A stretch of DNA of 6,847 bases, taken from Deltaproteobacteria bacterium (GTDB taxonomy: Bacteria; Desulfobacterota; DSM-4660; Desulfatiglandales; Desulfatiglandaceae). Position 1 is the first letter of the stretch. Each line of letters starts with the position of its first letter. Both the position numbers and the translations under genes were made by a program. The stretch is from assembly GCA_013349725.1 (NCBI GenBank), contig DUZB01000223.1, forward strand, positions 1 to 6,847, in the 5' to 3' direction. Below the pieces are notes generated by a model. It had not been told where the DNA came from. It did not search any database and saw only the letters and a list, made by a program, of their open reading frames with translations. Of the stretch, positions 1-5,885 are shown piece by piece.

Positions 1-923
1 AAGCCGTTTCCGGGGCAAGCACTCAGACCACGGGGGGGTACTCCGATTGGCGACTACCCACCATCAAGGAACTCTACTCACTTATTCAATTTTCCGGCGT
101 TGATCCCAGCGGTTATGAAGGAACGGATACATCCGGTCTAATCCCCTTCATTGATAACAACACCTTTGACTTTGCCTACGGTGATACTTCGGCGGGCGAG
201 CGCATCATTGACGCCCAATACGCCTCCAGCAACCTGTATGTGGCCAACACCACGGGCGACGGCGGCGGCACCCTCTTCGGTGTTAATTTCGCCGATGGCC
301 GCATCAAGGGGTACGGTTTGACCCTGTTCGGTAGGGATAAAACCTTCTTTGTTATCTATGTGCGCGGCAACACCGGTTATGGACAAAACAGCTTTGCGGA
401 CAATGGCGATGGCGCCATCACGGACAACGCCACGGGCCTCATGTGGGCACAGAACGACAGCGGAACAGCCCTCAACTGGGAAGAAGCACTGGCCTGGGTG
501 GAAACCCAAAATGACGCTGCTTACCTGGGCCATGGCGACTGGCGCCTGCCGAATGCCAAAGAGCTTCAAAGCATCGTGGATTATACCCGCTCACCCGATA
601 CCACCGGTTCCGCCGCCATAGACCCCCTTTTCAACGTCACCGGCATCACCAATGAAGCTGGCGAGGCCGATTACCCCTGCTATTGGACCGGAACCACCCA
701 TGCCAACTGGTCGGAGAATTCCGGCGGGTTCGGCGCATACGTGGCGTTCGGCCGGGCAATGGGCTACATGGACGGCGCCTGGAGGGATGTCCACGGTGCG
801 GGGGCACAGCGCAGCGACCCCAAGGCGGGCGATCCCGCGGATTACCCCACCGGCAACGGTCCCCAGGGCGATGCCATCAGGATCTATAATTATGTGCGCC
901 TGATGCGCGACGCGAACAATTAA
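1..923 (+). CDS. Secreted/surface-type protein with two tandem DUF1566 (Lcl C-terminal-like) modules, 5' end missing
   Basis: The frame is open from base 3 to the TAA at 921-923 (306 residues), so the gene starts before the window; the ATG at 240 is internal. Two modules are visible. The first keeps its DWRLPT-KEL motif at window residues 15-24 but lacks its upstream part. The second starts with GLMWAQ (145-150), then the Trp/Glu helix WEEALAWVE (159-167), DWRLPN-KEL (179-188), a YWTGTT strand near 227-232 and a C-terminal YVRLMRD. This GLMW / W-EA / WRLP-KEL / YW-T / R-VR order is the DUF1566 signature, a C-type-lectin-like domain usually found in exported proteins of Desulfobacterota and other Gram-negatives. 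Biochemical function is unknown; carbohydrate or surface binding is inference only. No signal peptide can be judged because the N-terminus is outside. It lies 43 bp before the small exported protein and probably shares its transcript. Confidence 0.86.
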   Translation, partial: AVSGASTQTTGGYSDWRLPTIKELYSLIQFSGVDPSGYEGTDTSGLIPFIDNNTFDFAYGDTSAGERIIDAQYASSNLYVANTTGDGGGTLFGVNFADGRIKGYGLTLFGRDKTFFVIYVRGNTGYGQNSFADNGDGAITDNATGLMWAQNDSGTALNWEEALAWVETQNDAAYLGHGDWRLPNAKELQSIVDYTRSPDTTGSAAIDPLFNVTGITNEAGEADYPCYWTGTTHANWSENSGGFGAYVAFGRAMGYMDGAWRDVHGAGAQRSDPKAGDPADYPTGNGPQGDAIRIYNYVRLMRDANN

Positions 924-966
924 AGGAACAAGCAGATATTGACAACACACAAAAGGAGATCAAACC

Positions 967-1248
967 ATGAAGACCATTAAAAGAATCGCCATTGCAGGTG
1001 TTATGTTCAGCCTATGTACCGTAAACGCATTTGGATCGGATACTGAAAAACAGCGGCCCGGCGGAAGGCATCAGGGACCGCCGCCTGAGGCCTACACCGC
1101 CTGCGAAAACAAAGCCGCGGGCGATACGGCTGAGTTTGTAAGCCCCCATGGAGATACGGTGACGGGCATTTGTGAAAAGCAAGGCGATCGGATGGTCCTG
1201 CGCCCTGACAACCCTCCTCCTGATGACAGGGGAAAGGACAAGAACTGA
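967..1248 (+). CDS. Small exported protein with a conserved-type Cys pair, function unknown
   Basis: A 93-residue protein. The start is fixed by a strong Shine-Dalgarno AAGGAG at 953-958, 8 nt before the ATG. Residues 1-23 form a Sec-type signal peptide (Lys/Arg at 2, 5, 6, then a hydrophobic stretch 7-22), with possible cleavage after Ala21 or Gly23. Cys17 lies in the hydrophobic core without a lipobox, so a lipoprotein is unlikely. The mature part is about 70 residues: a Pro/Gly-rich entry ending PPPEAY, then Cys46 and Cys69 bracketing a segment with SPHGDTVTG, then a Pro/Asp-rich charged tail. The PPPEAY..C....GD...F.SPHGDTV.G.C pattern resembles short hypothetical proteins I recall from Desulfobacterota and other proteobacteria, not checked. 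A periplasmic disulfide between the two Cys is inference. It follows the DUF1566 gene by 43 bp and is closed by the inverted repeat at 1263-1336, so the two are probably co-expressed. Confidence 0.78.
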   Translation: MKTIKRIAIAGVMFSLCTVNAFGSDTEKQRPGGRHQGPPPEAYTACENKAAGDTAEFVSPHGDTVTGICEKQGDRMVLRPDNPPPDDRGKDKN

Positions 1249-1262
1249 GTTGATAGGGGTAT

Positions 1263-1336
1263 GAAAAAGGGGCTCATCGCGGATTAACGTGAAAACCATA
1301 TAAGAATCACGTTAATCCGCGATGAGCCCCTTTTTC
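1263..1336. terminator. Perfect 30-bp inverted repeat, probable bidirectional Rho-independent terminator
   Basis: Bases 1263-1292 are an exact reverse complement of 1307-1336, with a 14-nt loop at 1293-1306. The stem carries GGGGCTCATCGCGGATTAACG on one side; the outer edges are an A5 run (1264-1268) and a T5 run (1331-1335), so a U-tract is present in either direction of transcription. It begins 14 nt after the stop of the small exported protein, which fits termination of that unit. The stem is much longer than most intrinsic terminators and has no mismatch at all, so a dispersed palindromic repeat used as a terminator is an alternative. Confidence 0.8.
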
Positions 1337-1337
1337 T

Positions 1338-1366
1338 TTGACTAACGAGAGCAATTTTGCTATCCT
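1338..1366 (+). promoter_or_regulatory. Candidate sigma70-type promoter with extended -10
   Basis: TTGACT (1338-1343) is separated by exactly 17 nt from TATCCT (1361-1366), with TGC directly before the -10 giving an extended -10. The -35 starts within the end of the terminator stem and T run. It points toward the truncated ABC ATPase at 1525 and may be that lost operon's original promoter. Sequence match only; no transcription evidence. Confidence 0.4.
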
Positions 1367-1524
1367 CATTCACTCAAAAAGTAACGCCTTATCACCTCAC
1401 CCTATAATAATCCATCTATGACAATTTAACGATGATCAGTCGTCTCCACTTAACCCAAAACACGTATGAAGAAGACCGTTGTATCCGGGACGGCTGCCAA
1501 CGTTGCCTGTGTTTGGGATAGCCA

Positions 1525-1656
1525 ATGAATGATGATGCACAGAAAGGATTACTGCTTCAGGCGATAACCAAGACGTTTGGTGACGTCACGGCCGTAAACA
1601 ATGTATCCCTTGAGGTGAAATCCGGTACATTCTTTACGCCGCTGGGTCTTTCGTGA
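1525..1656 (+). pseudogene. N-terminal stub of an ABC-transporter ATPase (PotA/UgpC-like), broken at Walker A
   Basis: The frame from ATG 1525 gives 43 residues: a short leader, then LLLQAITKTFGDVTAVNN, VSLEVKSGTFFTPLG, then Leu-Ser and a TGA at 1654-1656. The pattern (beta-strand, KTFGD-AV-NVSLEV, G-FFT-LG) is the standard start of importer ATPases of the polyamine/iron/sugar type, where GPSGCGKTT should follow immediately. Here LGPSG is replaced by LGLS-stop. The bases after the stop (ATCGGGGGACGTCC) vaguely resemble a degraded Walker A with indels, but no ATPase sequence follows. With no Walker A, signature or Walker B, the product cannot hydrolyse ATP. A TAG lies in frame just upstream (1519-1521) and no good Shine-Dalgarno precedes the ATG. 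It is unrelated to pstB of this window at the sequence-detail level. Family assignment as an ABC ATPase is fairly sure; the subfamily is inference. Confidence 0.68.
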
Positions 1657-1743
1657 ATCGGGGGACGTCCATAAATAAATAAGTAACTTTTCGGTAACCA
1701 GTTATTGTATGGTTTTCTGTTTATTCTTCATCCAAAAAAATGA

Positions 1744-1772
1744 TTGACAAAAAATCTTGGCTTTTTTGCTAT
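1744..1772 (+). promoter_or_regulatory. Candidate sigma70-type promoter with no gene behind it
   Basis: A consensus -35 TTGACA (1744-1749) lies 17 nt from TGCTAT (1767-1772), which matches the -10 only in part. No open frame follows within several hundred bases. Instead, a bipartite inverted repeat begins about 20 nt downstream. It may start a non-coding RNA or be the leftover promoter of a lost gene. Confidence 0.3.
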
Positions 1773-1792
1773 TTCCTATATGCATAGCGTGT

Positions 1793-1859
1793 AATCTAAA
1801 ACCTGCATTCAATATTTTCGAAGAAAGTTAAAAACACTGATAATGCAATAGATTAGATT
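1793..1859. repeat. Bipartite inverted repeat (two-stage stem)
   Basis: AATCTAA (1793-1799) pairs with TTAGATT (1853-1859), and TGCATT (1804-1809) pairs with AATGCA (1842-1847). The two steps are separated by small internal loops (4 and 5 nt), and the apical loop is 32 nt. Thirteen base pairs in nested register are more than expected by chance for one spot, but the region is AT-rich, so the significance is modest. Confidence 0.4.
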
Positions 1860-2231
1860 GAGAAATAACGTGGGCGTGACGACACCCTAATGCTGCATAA
1901 AAAATAAGGACTTTTGACCATCCATTTCGGAAATACTGAACCCTTCGGGAGTGCCTCTTTTACCAAATCTACTGCGTCATAAAGCGCTTGCAGGATTTAG
2001 GTGTAAATATGCATGATAAACAGAAGGATGTTTAATCGCAAATGGAACAACCATGATCCATACCCGTACCATCCGGAGCCGGACCATCAAAATGGCCGAA
2101 AGCTCCCTCGATTTCTGATTTCAGAGCCCTTCTCACCCCGGTCAAGCAACCACCAGGAATAGGTTTGAGAACAGCGGGGAAAAATATGTGGTGATGACGG
2201 GCCAAGGCAGGGACCAATGATGAAGTTTTCC

Positions 2232-2262
2232 CTCCCGACAAAAAGAAAGATTTTGTCAGGAG
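2232..2262. repeat. Hairpin, 12-position stem with one mismatch
   Basis: CTCC (2232-2235) pairs with GGAG (2259-2262) and GACAAAA (2237-2243) with TTTTGTC (2251-2257). A single C/A mismatch separates the two parts and the loop is 7 nt. No T run follows on either strand, so it is not a typical intrinsic terminator. It does not flank a recognised gene. Confidence 0.4.
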
Positions 2263-2344
2263 TTCGATAGGCCGATTTTGAGGGGTTTGTCCATAAGGGT
2301 AACTCTCACAGAGAGGCTAAAAGAAAGATGCTGAGAGGTTTAGG

Positions 2345-2386
2345 AGTTGAGAGGGTAAGTGAAAGTTGAGAAGTTGAGAGGGTAAG
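2345..2386 (+). repeat. Short direct repeat AGTTGAGAGGGTAAG
   Basis: Two identical 15-nt copies lie at 2345-2359 and 2372-2386. A partial copy (AGTTGAGA, 2364-2371) abuts the second. The surroundings are purine-rich with more GAGAGG-type words, suggesting slippage-derived sequence. No spacer or array regularity as in CRISPR. Confidence 0.6.
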
Positions 2387-2646
2387 GGGTCTCCCGTTTT
2401 CGCTTCAGACTCAGGCGAATCACGAACTCGGTTTTCGGAAACAGACTATACTGAAAGGTAATTTGGGTGTCAAGGCTATTACATTTACTATTTACAGGAT
2501 ATCAGATTCAATCTTGTAATCGAGGGATTGGATACTCAGTGATCTGGACATATCAGCTCATTTATGTTTATCTTGCAGGGTGAGCCAAGAGTAGAATTGA
2601 CCCCACTTTCAATTGCAAAAAGGAATCAAAATCAAAGGAGAAACCA

Positions 2647-3246
2647 ATGACCCCTGATATCATTTCCGTATATGGCAGTCCTCGAAGAAAAGGCAATACG
2701 GCAACCCTCACGAAAGAAGCCGTTCGTGGCGCCCGGGATGCCGGTGCAACCGTTGAGGAGTTTGTTCTGCGGGATCTGAAAATATCACCCTGTTTGGAGA
2801 TTTATGCCTGTAAAGAACAGGGAGAATGCGCTATTAAAGACGACTTTCAAATACTGCGGGACAAAATCCTATCTGCTAAGGGGCTCATCATCGCTTCGCC
2901 CATATTCTTTTATTCGGTCAGCGCCCATACGAAAATGATGATGGACAGGTTCCAATCCCTATGGGTCAGGAAATACTGGATCGACGAAATACCTTATGGC
3001 CAGCGGAATTTCAAGAGAAAGGGGCTCTTTATCAGCGTGGGCGCCACCAAGGGGAAACGTCTGTTTGAAGGGGCCGTGTTGTCCATGAAGTATTTTTTCG
3101 ACACCCTGGACATGGACCTTTGGCGAACCCTCACCTATCGCGGCATCGATCTTGAGGGCGAAGTAAAAAACTATCCGGAGCATTTGACAGAGGCCTACGC
3201 TTCAGGAAAGGACCTGGCCGAAAGCCTCAAAGAGGACACTGTTTGA
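2647..3246 (+). CDS. Flavodoxin-family NAD(P)H-dependent oxidoreductase (FMN reductase-like)
   Basis: A 199-residue protein. The start is set by AAAGGAG at 2634-2640, 6 nt before the ATG. The N-terminus carries the flavodoxin-fold FMN phosphate-binding loop after the first beta-strand: GSPRRKGNT at residues 10-18. Residues 80-106 hold the second FMN-contacting strand, IIASPIFFYSVSAHTKMMMDR, as in NADPH-dependent FMN reductases and iron-sulfur flavoproteins (ISF). The segment 46-66 (ISPC..Y.C....EC.IKDD) matches the ISF cluster region, but Ile52 occupies the second Cys place, leaving Cys49, Cys55 and Cys61, so a normal [4Fe-4S] cluster is doubtful. The family transfers electrons from reduced nicotinamide cofactors to flavin, quinone or other acceptors in the cytoplasm; the true substrate here is unknown. 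It stands alone, convergent with the pst operon, and no intrinsic terminator is obvious behind it. Confidence 0.86.
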   Translation: MTPDIISVYGSPRRKGNTATLTKEAVRGARDAGATVEEFVLRDLKISPCLEIYACKEQGECAIKDDFQILRDKILSAKGLIIASPIFFYSVSAHTKMMMDRFQSLWVRKYWIDEIPYGQRNFKRKGLFISVGATKGKRLFEGAVLSMKYFFDTLDMDLWRTLTYRGIDLEGEVKNYPEHLTEAYASGKDLAESLKEDTV

Positions 3247-3272
3247 AAAGGTTTGTTTACACCTAATACTTA

Positions 3273-3464
3273 CTACTTTCGACGGGGGGGCATATCCTGC
3301 CCCGTGGCCAGCTTCCGGCAGGCGGCCGCCACTCCCCACAGGGCATGATCCAGGGCAAGGGGGTTATCGGCCAGGATGGGGCAGCCTCCTTTATCCTTAG
3401 AAGCTTGGCTTATATAGAGATGCCTCCGAAAGCTGAGAAGAAAACAACAGGTATGGCAAAATTG
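3273..3464 (-). pseudogene. Unrecognised C-terminal gene fragment downstream of phoU
   Basis: On the minus strand a frame runs from just after a TGA at 3465-3467 to the TAG at 3273-3275. Its last 40 or so residues (from about base 3400 down) look like real protein: KDKGGCPILADNP, LALDHALWGVAAACRKLA, TGQDMPPRRK, with an amphipathic Ala-rich helix and a natural charged end. The upstream half (FLLSFRRHLYISQ) looks like random sequence and there is no plausible start codon or Shine-Dalgarno. It sits 59 bp or more beyond the phoU stop on the same strand, so it may be the tail of a gene lost from the end of the pst operon or moved here by rearrangement. I do not recognise the family. It could also be a chance open frame. 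Confidence 0.3.
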
Positions 3465-3477
3465 TCAGGGTCGGCAC

Positions 3478-3492
3478 AACCAACCGTTGGTT
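3478..3492. repeat. 15-bp palindrome AACCAAC-C-GTTGGTT
   Basis: Perfect 7-bp arms around one central base, 31 nt beyond the phoU stop. The loop is too short for the full stem and there is no T run, so it is a poor terminator candidate. A protein-binding palindrome is possible but unsupported. Confidence 0.3.
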
Positions 3493-3522
3493 ATGCTATT
3501 GATTTCTATTTCGTCTTCCTTT

Positions 3523-4191
3523 TTAAAGCCCATACACATCGTTTCGGTGTCGGGGAATCTCTCCCTCCACCATATAGATCACTTCTTCCGCAATATTGGT
3601 GGCATGGTCGGCAATCCGTTCCAGGTGGCGGGCAATGAGAAGAAGATTGATCAAATATCCCACCCGGTCGGGCTGGGTTTTGATCACTTCTTTGATTTTA
3701 TCGTAGATGTCCTGGTTGATCTTGTCCACCTCATCATCCCGCAGGCAGACCGCATAAGCCAGGTCCGCGTCCAGATTCACCAGGGCATCGAGACTGTCTT
3801 TGAGCATGGCCTCTGACTTTTCCGCCATGGTGGCGTACTCAAAGGGGACATTGACCGGGGGCCTCTTGGAGATGTTGGAGACACGTTCTGCAATATTCAC
3901 GGCCTCATCCCCCACACGCTCCAGATCGTTGTTGATCTTGATTACGGCATTGATGAAGCGAAGATCCACGGCAACCGGCTGGTGAAGGGCCAGGATCTTA
4001 AGGCATTCTTCCTCCACCTCCACCTCGGCCTGGTTGACTTCCCGGTCTGCGTCCACCACCTTCATGGCAAGCTCACCGTCTCTGTTTTCAAATGCCTTGA
4101 TGGCCATGCGAACCCGCTCCTCCACCATGGCGCCCAGGGAAAGGACATTTTTTTTCAGGTTATCCAGTTCTCTCTGCAAGTGCCTTCTCAT
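3523..4191 (-). CDS. phoU: Phosphate transport system regulator PhoU
   Basis: A 222-residue protein, the normal PhoU length, made of two homologous three-helix bundles. The metal-binding-type motif occurs once per half: NDLERVGDEAVNIAE (residues 88-102) and ARHLERIADHATNIAEE (187-203). The C-terminus reads VIYMVEGEIPRHR as in typical PhoU. The start ATG is preceded by GAGG 8 nt upstream, and the N-terminus (MRRHLQRELDNLKKNVLSLG) aligns with family starts. PhoU is a cytoplasmic, membrane-associated protein. It restrains the PhoR/PhoB phosphate-starvation response when phosphate is sufficient and modulates Pst transport; this is family knowledge. It is the last gene of the pst operon, 27 nt after pstB. 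No clear Rho-independent terminator is seen after it. Confidence 0.96.
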   Translation of the reverse strand: MRRHLQRELDNLKKNVLSLGAMVEERVRMAIKAFENRDGELAMKVVDADREVNQAEVEVEEECLKILALHQPVAVDLRFINAVIKINNDLERVGDEAVNIAERVSNISKRPPVNVPFEYATMAEKSEAMLKDSLDALVNLDADLAYAVCLRDDEVDKINQDIYDKIKEVIKTQPDRVGYLINLLLIARHLERIADHATNIAEEVIYMVEGEIPRHRNDVYGL

Positions 4192-4218
4192 GACTTTTTC
4201 CTCTCTCCCCTTTCCCCG

Positions 4219-4980
4219 TTACCCAAATCTTCCGGTAATATAATCCGAAGTCTCTTTCAGCCTGGGACGCGTAAAAATGCTCTCCGTCTTGCCTGTCTCG
4301 ATGAGCTTCCCCAGGTAAAAGAAGGCCGTGACATCGGAAACCCTGGCAGCCTGCTGCATATTGTGAGTGACAATAATAATCGTATAGGTGGTTTTCAGTT
4401 CGTGGATCAGGTCTTCAATTTTCTGGGTGGCAATGGGGTCCAGGGCCGAGGCAGGCTCATCCATGAGCACGACCTCCGGTTCCACGGCCAGGGCCCGGGC
4501 AATGCAGAGACGCTGCTGTTGTCCCCCGGACAGTCCCAGGGCCGAATTATGAAGTCGGTCTTTTACCTCATCCCACAATGCAGCCTGTTTGAGGCTCGTC
4601 TCCACCCTATCTCTCAGAAAAGTCTTATCTTTTATGCCATTGACACGCAATCCGTACGCCACGTTTTCAAAAATAGTTTTTGGAAAAGGGTTCGGCTTTT
4701 GAAACACCATGCCCACATGGCGACGAAGGGCGACCACGTCCACGCTCGGGTCGTAGATATCCTCTCCATCCAGAAAGACCCCGCCCTCGGCACGGCTGTA
4801 GGGGATGAGATCGTTCATCCGGTTCAGGCATCGCAACAGGGTGCTCTTTCCGCAACCGGATGGTCCTATGAGGGCGGTTACCTGTTTTATCTCGAAAGCA
4901 AGAGAAATGGAATATAAGGCCTGGGATTCTCCGTAATAAAAATTCAGGTCCTTTGTGGACATTTTCGGTGGTTCCTGCAT
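4219..4980 (-). CDS. pstB: Phosphate ABC transporter ATP-binding protein PstB
   Basis: A 253-residue complete ABC ATPase, usual for PstB (about 250-270). Motifs in order: Walker [10 protein letters not shown] (residues 39-47), the PstB-typical [12 protein letters not shown] (49-60), Q-loop [10 protein letters not shown] (91-100, Gln94), ABC signature LSGGQQQR (150-157), Walker B VVLMDEP (170-176), D-loop SALD (178-181) and H-loop VTH (His206). The [15 protein letters not shown] tail is also PstB-like. Two copies energise phosphate import through PstC-PstA at the cytoplasmic face of the inner membrane. The start at 4980 has AGGA 7 nt upstream; an internal Met at residue 7 is possible but less well placed. 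It follows pstA by 20 nt and precedes phoU by 27 nt. All catalytic motifs are intact. Confidence 0.97.
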   Translation of the reverse strand: MQEPPKMSTKDLNFYYGESQALYSISLAFEIKQVTALIGPSGCGKSTLLRCLNRMNDLIPYSRAEGGVFLDGEDIYDPSVDVVALRRHVGMVFQKPNPFPKTIFENVAYGLRVNGIKDKTFLRDRVETSLKQAALWDEVKDRLHNSALGLSGGQQQRLCIARALAVEPEVVLMDEPASALDPIATQKIEDLIHELKTTYTIIIVTHNMQQAARVSDVTAFFYLGKLIETGKTESIFTRPRLKETSDYITGRFG

Positions 4981-5000
4981 GCTGTAATCCTAATTCCTGA

Positions 5001-5873
5001 TCATCGATTCTTCCTGAGGCGCGACCGGTAGATGATCGCCACCAGGTTCAACCCCAGAACCAGTACGATCAGGACCAGGGCCGTTCCGTACTGCAGGGGA
5101 CGTGTGGCCTCAATATCCGTTCCCGCTGTGGCAAGCACGTAGATATGATAGGGAAGCGCCATGACTTCGTCAAAAATGGAGGTGGGCAGTGAAGGGGTAT
5201 AGAACACCGCCGCAGTAAACATGATGGGGGCCGTCTCTCCCGCGGCCCTGCTGATCCCTAAAATGGCGCCCGTAAGGATGCCGGGCAGGGCAGCCGGCAG
5301 GACCACCCGGTAAATGGTTTGCCATTTGGTCGCCCCAAGTCCCAGGGACGCCTCCCGGTACGTGCTCGGCACGCCTCGCAAGGCCTCCTCAGTAGCGCCG
5401 ATAATGACGGGAAGGGTCATTGCTGCCAGGGTGAGGGAACCGGCCAGGATACTCACGCCCATCTTCAGATACACCACAAAAAAGGCCAGGCCAAAAAGCC
5501 CGAAGACCACGGAAGGGACTCCGGCCAGATTATTGATCCCGAGACGGATCATGCCAACCACCCGTCCAGGACGGGCATATTCCTGTAGATAGATGGCGGA
5601 TGCAACACCGATGGGAAGGGCGATGAAGATGGCGCCCAGGCTCAGACAAAGGGTACCCACGATACAGGGCAGAATACCTCCTTTGGTCATGGAGTCCATT
5701 GGCGGTTGGGTGAGAAAGGTCCAGTTGATGGCGCGCCATCCCCTGGCCACTAAAAAGTAGACCACCAGCAACAGGGCCATGCCGTTGATGAGCGCCGCGA
5801 CTCTGAAAAGGCCGAACATGGTCCCCTGCAACCATTTGCGACGACCCTGGATTGTATCGGTTTTCCCTATCAT
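5001..5873 (-). CDS. pstA: Phosphate ABC transporter permease PstA
   Basis: A 290-residue inner-membrane permease. I chose the ATG at 5873 because AAGGA (minus strand, 5881-5885) lies 7 nt before it, overlapping the pstC stop. The longer frame from 5942 would overlap pstC by 59 bp and adds an Arg-rich, non-family leader. A first membrane helix covers about residues 20-43. The permease core follows: the GGI-PCI-GTL entry (65-75), PIGVASAIYLQEYA (87-100), NNLAGVPSVVFGLFGL (114-129), the EAA loop for PstB contact (E174-A-S-LGLGATKWQTIYRVVLP to 193) and SRAAGETAPI in the next helix. A last helix and a basic end RSRLRKNR close it. PstA pairs with PstC to form the phosphate channel. It starts 10 nt after pstC, indicating translational coupling, and ends 20 nt before pstB. 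Confidence 0.95.
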   Translation of the reverse strand: MIGKTDTIQGRRKWLQGTMFGLFRVAALINGMALLLVVYFLVARGWRAINWTFLTQPPMDSMTKGGILPCIVGTLCLSLGAIFIALPIGVASAIYLQEYARPGRVVGMIRLGINNLAGVPSVVFGLFGLAFFVVYLKMGVSILAGSLTLAAMTLPVIIGATEEALRGVPSTYREASLGLGATKWQTIYRVVLPAALPGILTGAILGISRAAGETAPIMFTAAVFYTPSLPTSIFDEVMALPYHIYVLATAGTDIEATRPLQYGTALVLIVLVLGLNLVAIIYRSRLRKNR

Positions 5874-5880
5874 TGCATAA

Positions 5881-5885
5881 TCCTT
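5881..5885 (-). promoter_or_regulatory. Shine-Dalgarno of pstA, overlapping the pstC stop codon
   Basis: On the minus strand TAAGGA combines the pstC TAA with AAGGA, 7 nt before ATG 5873. This decides the pstA start and suggests translational coupling between the two permease genes. Confidence 0.75.

Larger units (their letters stand above)
1657..2646. other. About 1 kb without a supportable gene; decayed/accessory intergenic segment
   Basis: No plus- or minus-strand frame here gives a recognisable protein. The longest, on the minus strand at 2032-2241, needs a TTG start, has no recognisable family and is not called. The first part (about 1670-1900) is AT-rich; 2040-2270 is more GC-balanced; 2270-2400 is purine-rich with short repeats. 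Contents listed separately are a promoter candidate (1744-1772), a bipartite inverted repeat (1793-1859), a hairpin (2232-2262) and a direct repeat (2345-2386). The left edge (GGGGGACGTCC plus ATAAATAAATAAG) and a string near the right edge (AATTGACCCCACTTTC, 2595-2610) recall sequences that flank transposase genes in related genomes. That is memory and was not checked. Confidence 0.5.

Noticed and set aside
138..950. Minus-strand open frames opposite the DUF1566 gene
   Set aside because: The plus-strand frame carries two clear DUF1566 modules; the antisense frames have no recognisable motif.
1403..1408. Perfect TATAAT as a promoter -10
   Set aside because: No -35-like hexamer lies 16-18 nt upstream (AGTAAC region) and there is no extended -10; in AT-rich DNA the hexamer alone is expected by chance.
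2032..2241. Minus-strand 69-codon open frame in the gene-free segment
   Set aside because: It needs a TTG start, has no proper upstream Shine-Dalgarno, overlaps the 2232-2262 hairpin at its start and matches no family I recognise. Kept only as a note in the region entry.
2345..2386. Possible CRISPR-like repeat
   Set aside because: Only two full copies of 15 nt, with a spacer of 12 nt that itself contains repeat sequence, and no cas gene nearby.
2545..2574. TGGACA / TATCTT as promoter of the flavoprotein gene
   Set aside because: The spacer is 18 nt and both hexamers are weak; too uncertain to list, though the gene must have a promoter in this general area.
3345..4917. Long plus-strand open frames opposite phoU and pstB (for example 3982-4917)
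   Set aside because: They lie antisense to genes with complete, family-typical motifs and their translations show no domain; they are shadows of the minus-strand codon bias.
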